Shown piece by piece: positions 5,119 to 6,788 of a stretch of 6,788 nucleotides of DNA. The translations under genes and the position numbers were made by a program. Under the pieces are notes generated by a model. That model worked only from the letters and a program-made list of their open reading frames with translations, made no database searches and had not been told where the DNA came from. This DNA comes from Salinirussus sp. (lineage in GTDB: Archaea; Halobacteriota; Halobacteria; Halobacteriales; Haloarculaceae), in the NCBI GenBank assembly GCA_028275005.1, contig JAQCNN010000013.1:1-6788 (forward strand), written 5' to 3'. The stretch's first letter is position 1. Each line of letters starts with the position of its first letter.

Positions 5119-5999
5119 TTCCGCTGCAGTCGGCGGTGTTTGCCGACCTCCTCCGGGAGGCGGGGGTCCCCTACGCCCAGCCGATCGGCTCACTGGCCAC
5201 GTTTGCCCTGGTCTTTCTCGTCGCCTACCTCGTCGGGAGGGCTGTCGTCGGGCAGGTCGTCTCCGGCGTGCTCGACAGGCGCGGGCTCGACATCCACGCC
5301 AGGCGTCCCCTGCAGAAGCTGACCCGGGTCGCGGTCGTCTTCGCCGCGGTCGCCGTTGCCTTCGGGCTCGCCGGCTACGGGAGCTTTCTGGGCGCGCTTG
5401 CGACTGTCGCCGCGGCGGCAACCCTCGCGGTTGGCTTTGCCCTGCAGGATGTTATCGCCAACTTTGTTGCCGGCGTCTTTATCTACACTGACAGACCGTT
5501 CCGGATCGGCGACTGGGTCGAGTGGGACGGCAACTCCGGCGTCGTGGAGGACATCTCGTTGCGTGTGACCCGGGTCCGCACCTTCGACAACGAGCTGCTG
5601 ACCGTCCCGAACGCACAACTCACCGGCGGCGTCATCAAAAACCCCGTCGCAAACGAGCAACTGCGGATGAAGTTCCTGTTCGGCATCGGCTACGACGACG
5701 ACATCGACAGGGCCACCGAGATCATCGTCGAGGAGGCCGAGCGCCACGGCGACATCCTCGAGGACCCTGCGCCGTCGGTCCGGCTGACCGAACTCGGGGA
5801 CTCCTCGGTCGGTCTGCAGTCCCGGGTCTGGATCGCCGACCCCACGCGGGCGAGTTTCGTGCGAACCCGTGGCGAGTATGTCACCGCGGTAAAGGAACGA
5901 TTCGACGAGGAGGGGATCGACATCCCCTACCCGAACCGCACCATCGGCGGCGACCTCGCTATCGACGGCGCGGAACTGGCCGAGCCGGCCGACGACTGA
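5115..5999 (+). CDS. mscS: Small-conductance mechanosensitive channel, MscS family
   Basis: A membrane-tension-gated channel that releases solutes on hypo-osmotic shock. The 294-residue protein has a classical three-helix MscS core. TM1 is at about 25-47, TM2 at about 71-92, and the pore helix TM3 at about 93-123. TM3 is rich in Ala and Gly and includes the conserved break GFALQDVIANFVAGVFI (107-123). RPFRIGDWVEWDG (127-139) begins the beta domain, followed by VVEDISLRVTRVRTFDN (143-159) and VPNAQL (164-169). The alpha-beta cytoplasmic vestibule runs to IPYPNRTI (270-277), with a short acidic tail. It overlaps yhbY by four bases and probably depends on the same promoter. Bacterial MscS is heptameric, and the same is expected here. 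Ion preference cannot be read from sequence. Confidence 0.95.
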   Translation: MIPLQSAVFADLLREAGVPYAQPIGSLATFALVFLVAYLVGRAVVGQVVSGVLDRRGLDIHARRPLQKLTRVAVVFAAVAVAFGLAGYGSFLGALATVAAAATLAVGFALQDVIANFVAGVFIYTDRPFRIGDWVEWDGNSGVVEDISLRVTRVRTFDNELLTVPNAQLTGGVIKNPVANEQLRMKFLFGIGYDDDIDRATEIIVEEAERHGDILEDPAPSVRLTELGDSSVGLQSRVWIADPTRASFVRTRGEYVTAVKERFDEEGIDIPYPNRTIGGDLAIDGAELAEPADD

Positions 6000-6015
6000 C
6001 GGCGCGGGCAACGGA

Positions 6016-6020
6016 TTTAA
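6016..6020 (+). promoter_or_regulatory. TATA-like box before the terminal membrane protein gene
   Basis: TTTAA, preceded by ACGGA, is the only A/T-rich element between mscS and the next gene. Its centre is 29 bases before the ATG of a micro-ORF at 6047 and 54 bases before the probable gene start at 6072. Transcription would therefore begin close to 6045, at the micro-ORF. Confidence 0.45.
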
Positions 6021-6046
6021 TCGCCGCTGGCCCGGACAGAAGGTAG

Positions 6047-6075
6047 ATGGTTACACCAGGGTGACCAGGCAGTGA
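6047..6075 (+). other. Two overlapping micro-ORFs forming a possible translational leader
   Basis: ATG 6047 opens MVTPG and stops at TGA 6062-6064. A GTG at 6061 overlaps that stop in GTGA and opens a four-codon frame (GTG-ACC-AGG-CAG) that stops at TGA 6073-6075. This second stop overlaps, again in GTGA, the GTG at 6072 that begins the long membrane-protein frame. Each step changes frame. The arrangement is seen directly; translation is not shown. An indel in the sequence or a chance pattern is possible. Confidence 0.25.
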
Positions 6076-6788
6076 GCAGCAGACCAAACCGGGAGACCGG
6101 CAGGGACGGGGCCGGTGAGGGGAGCGACCACAGTTCGGAGCCGACTCTCGTCTCTGTCGACGACTCCGGCGAGGGGACCGAGTTGACTATCGACGGCCAG
6201 GCCGTTCGCCGGCGTGCACAGGGTCTGCTCGAAGACTGGGAGCGTGCCGGTCACCTGCGTCAGGTTCAGTCTCGGACCCGGACTGTGACCGCAATCGCCC
6301 TCGGAGTGTTCTCTGTTTCCGCCCTCCTGTCGGGGACGACAACAGGAGTTACGTCAACGGTCGCCACAGTCTGGCTCACGGTCAGCGGTGTCGTCGCCAC
6401 GACTGTCGGCGCGGTCGCACTCCTCCTGCGTGGACTCCGGAAACCGCGCGATGTCCTGGACAAACAGGGGCTGCTCGCAGTGGTCGGACTCTCGCTGCTG
6501 GCGGTCGGCGGGACACACGTCGGGCGACACCCGGCCTCGCGGGCCGCGTGGCGGTATCTCGTCACCGGGCCGTTGCCGTCAGGGACCCAGCGAGGCGGTG
6601 TGATGACCAGCGGCTCGGCGGGCGGCTACGAGTCGCCGTCGGAGTCGTTTCCGTTCCGCCGGTACGTCCGTCTGGCCGGCGGTCTCTCCGCAGCCGTGAT
6701 TGTGCTCCACCAGGGGTGGCTCCTCCTCCAGGGTCGCGACACGGTGCTGTCCTCGCTGGTGCGGTCGCTCGTCAGTCAGGCTCCTGGT
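6072..6788 (+). CDS. Uncharacterised membrane protein, N-terminal part, cut by window edge
   Basis: An open frame of 239 codons without a stop from the GTG at 6072 to the right edge. I do not recognise the family. Residues 1-45 are polar and acidic with no signal peptide, containing PTLVSVDDSGEGTELTIDGQ. Residues 46-71 are a charged stretch, RRRAQGLLEDWERAGHLRQVQ, that could form an amphipathic helix. Hydrophobic segments are at about 72-88, 95-119, 133-149 and 201-219, with a polar Gly/Ser-rich loop at 168-195. Coding is supported by consistently high third-position GC and by clean helices flanked by Arg. It could belong with mscS in an envelope or osmotic function, but the 72-base gap and a separate TATA-like box argue for its own transcript. 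The true start is uncertain: GTG 6072 is the earliest in frame, and TTG 6183 is possible. Confidence 0.7.
   Translation, partial: MSSRPNRETGRDGAGEGSDHSSEPTLVSVDDSGEGTELTIDGQAVRRRAQGLLEDWERAGHLRQVQSRTRTVTAIALGVFSVSALLSGTTTGVTSTVATVWLTVSGVVATTVGAVALLLRGLRKPRDVLDKQGLLAVVGLSLLAVGGTHVGRHPASRAAWRYLVTGPLPSGTQRGGVMTSGSAGGYESPSESFPFRRYVRLAGGLSAAVIVLHQGWLLLQGRDTVLSSLVRSLVSQAPG

Noticed and set aside
4621..5421. Minus-strand open frame opposite rnp4, yhbY and mscS (266 codons)
   Set aside because: It crosses three recognised genes and their promoter spacer, and its translation is low-complexity Arg/Pro/Ser without motifs.
6266..6565. Minus-strand open frame opposite the terminal membrane protein (99 codons)
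   Set aside because: The plus strand carries a longer uninterrupted frame with several hydrophobic helices and high third-position GC, while the minus reading is rich in Thr, Ser and Arg with no pattern.
1..6788. Search for CRISPR arrays, insertion sequences, tRNA or rRNA genes and defence genes
   Set aside because: No spaced repeats, transposase motifs, terminal inverted repeats, tRNA cloverleaf or rRNA signatures were seen. Apart from the terminal membrane protein, every long frame is a recognised cellular family.

Overview
The window is chromosomal DNA from a halophilic archaeon (class Halobacteria). GC content is high, the soluble proteins are very rich in Asp and Glu, and the gene set is archaeal: a TFB transcription factor, GatC/GatA, RNase P component 4 and a YhbY-type RNA-binding protein. 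Several genes have TATA-like boxes about 27 bases before the start codon, which suggests leaderless mRNAs. I cannot name a genus.

Layout. (1) 1-272, minus strand: the first 90 residues of a TFB (archaeal TFIIB) running off the left edge. (2) 273-425: a divergent promoter region with a box pair for tfb, a box pair for gatC and a 13-bp palindrome between them. (3) 426-2014, plus strand: gatC and gatA overlapping by 4 bases, two subunits of the tRNA-dependent amidotransferase; gatB is not here. (4) 2015-2101: a short convergent spacer with a weak hairpin. (5) 2102-4390, minus strand: two family 4 glycosyltransferases in tandem, each with its own promoter-like box. Their N-termini resemble the two lipid glycosyltransferases that act in sequence in Gram-positive glycolipid synthesis, so a mono- then diglycosyl-archaeol pathway is a reasonable hypothesis. 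(6) 4391-4488: a divergent promoter region with a (GAGGC)3 repeat and a run of eight G. (7) 4489-5999, plus strand: rnp4 (RNase P protein), then yhbY and mscS, which overlap by 4 bases. (8) 6000-6788, plus strand: a promoter-like box, two overlapping micro-ORFs, and the first 239 residues of an unrecognised membrane protein that runs off the right edge.

Most of the window is housekeeping: transcription initiation, aminoacyl-tRNA synthesis, tRNA processing, ribosome-associated RNA binding and osmotic release. There are no mobile elements, CRISPR arrays, tRNA or rRNA genes. The least explained parts are the glycosyltransferase pair and the partial membrane protein with its micro-ORF leader.
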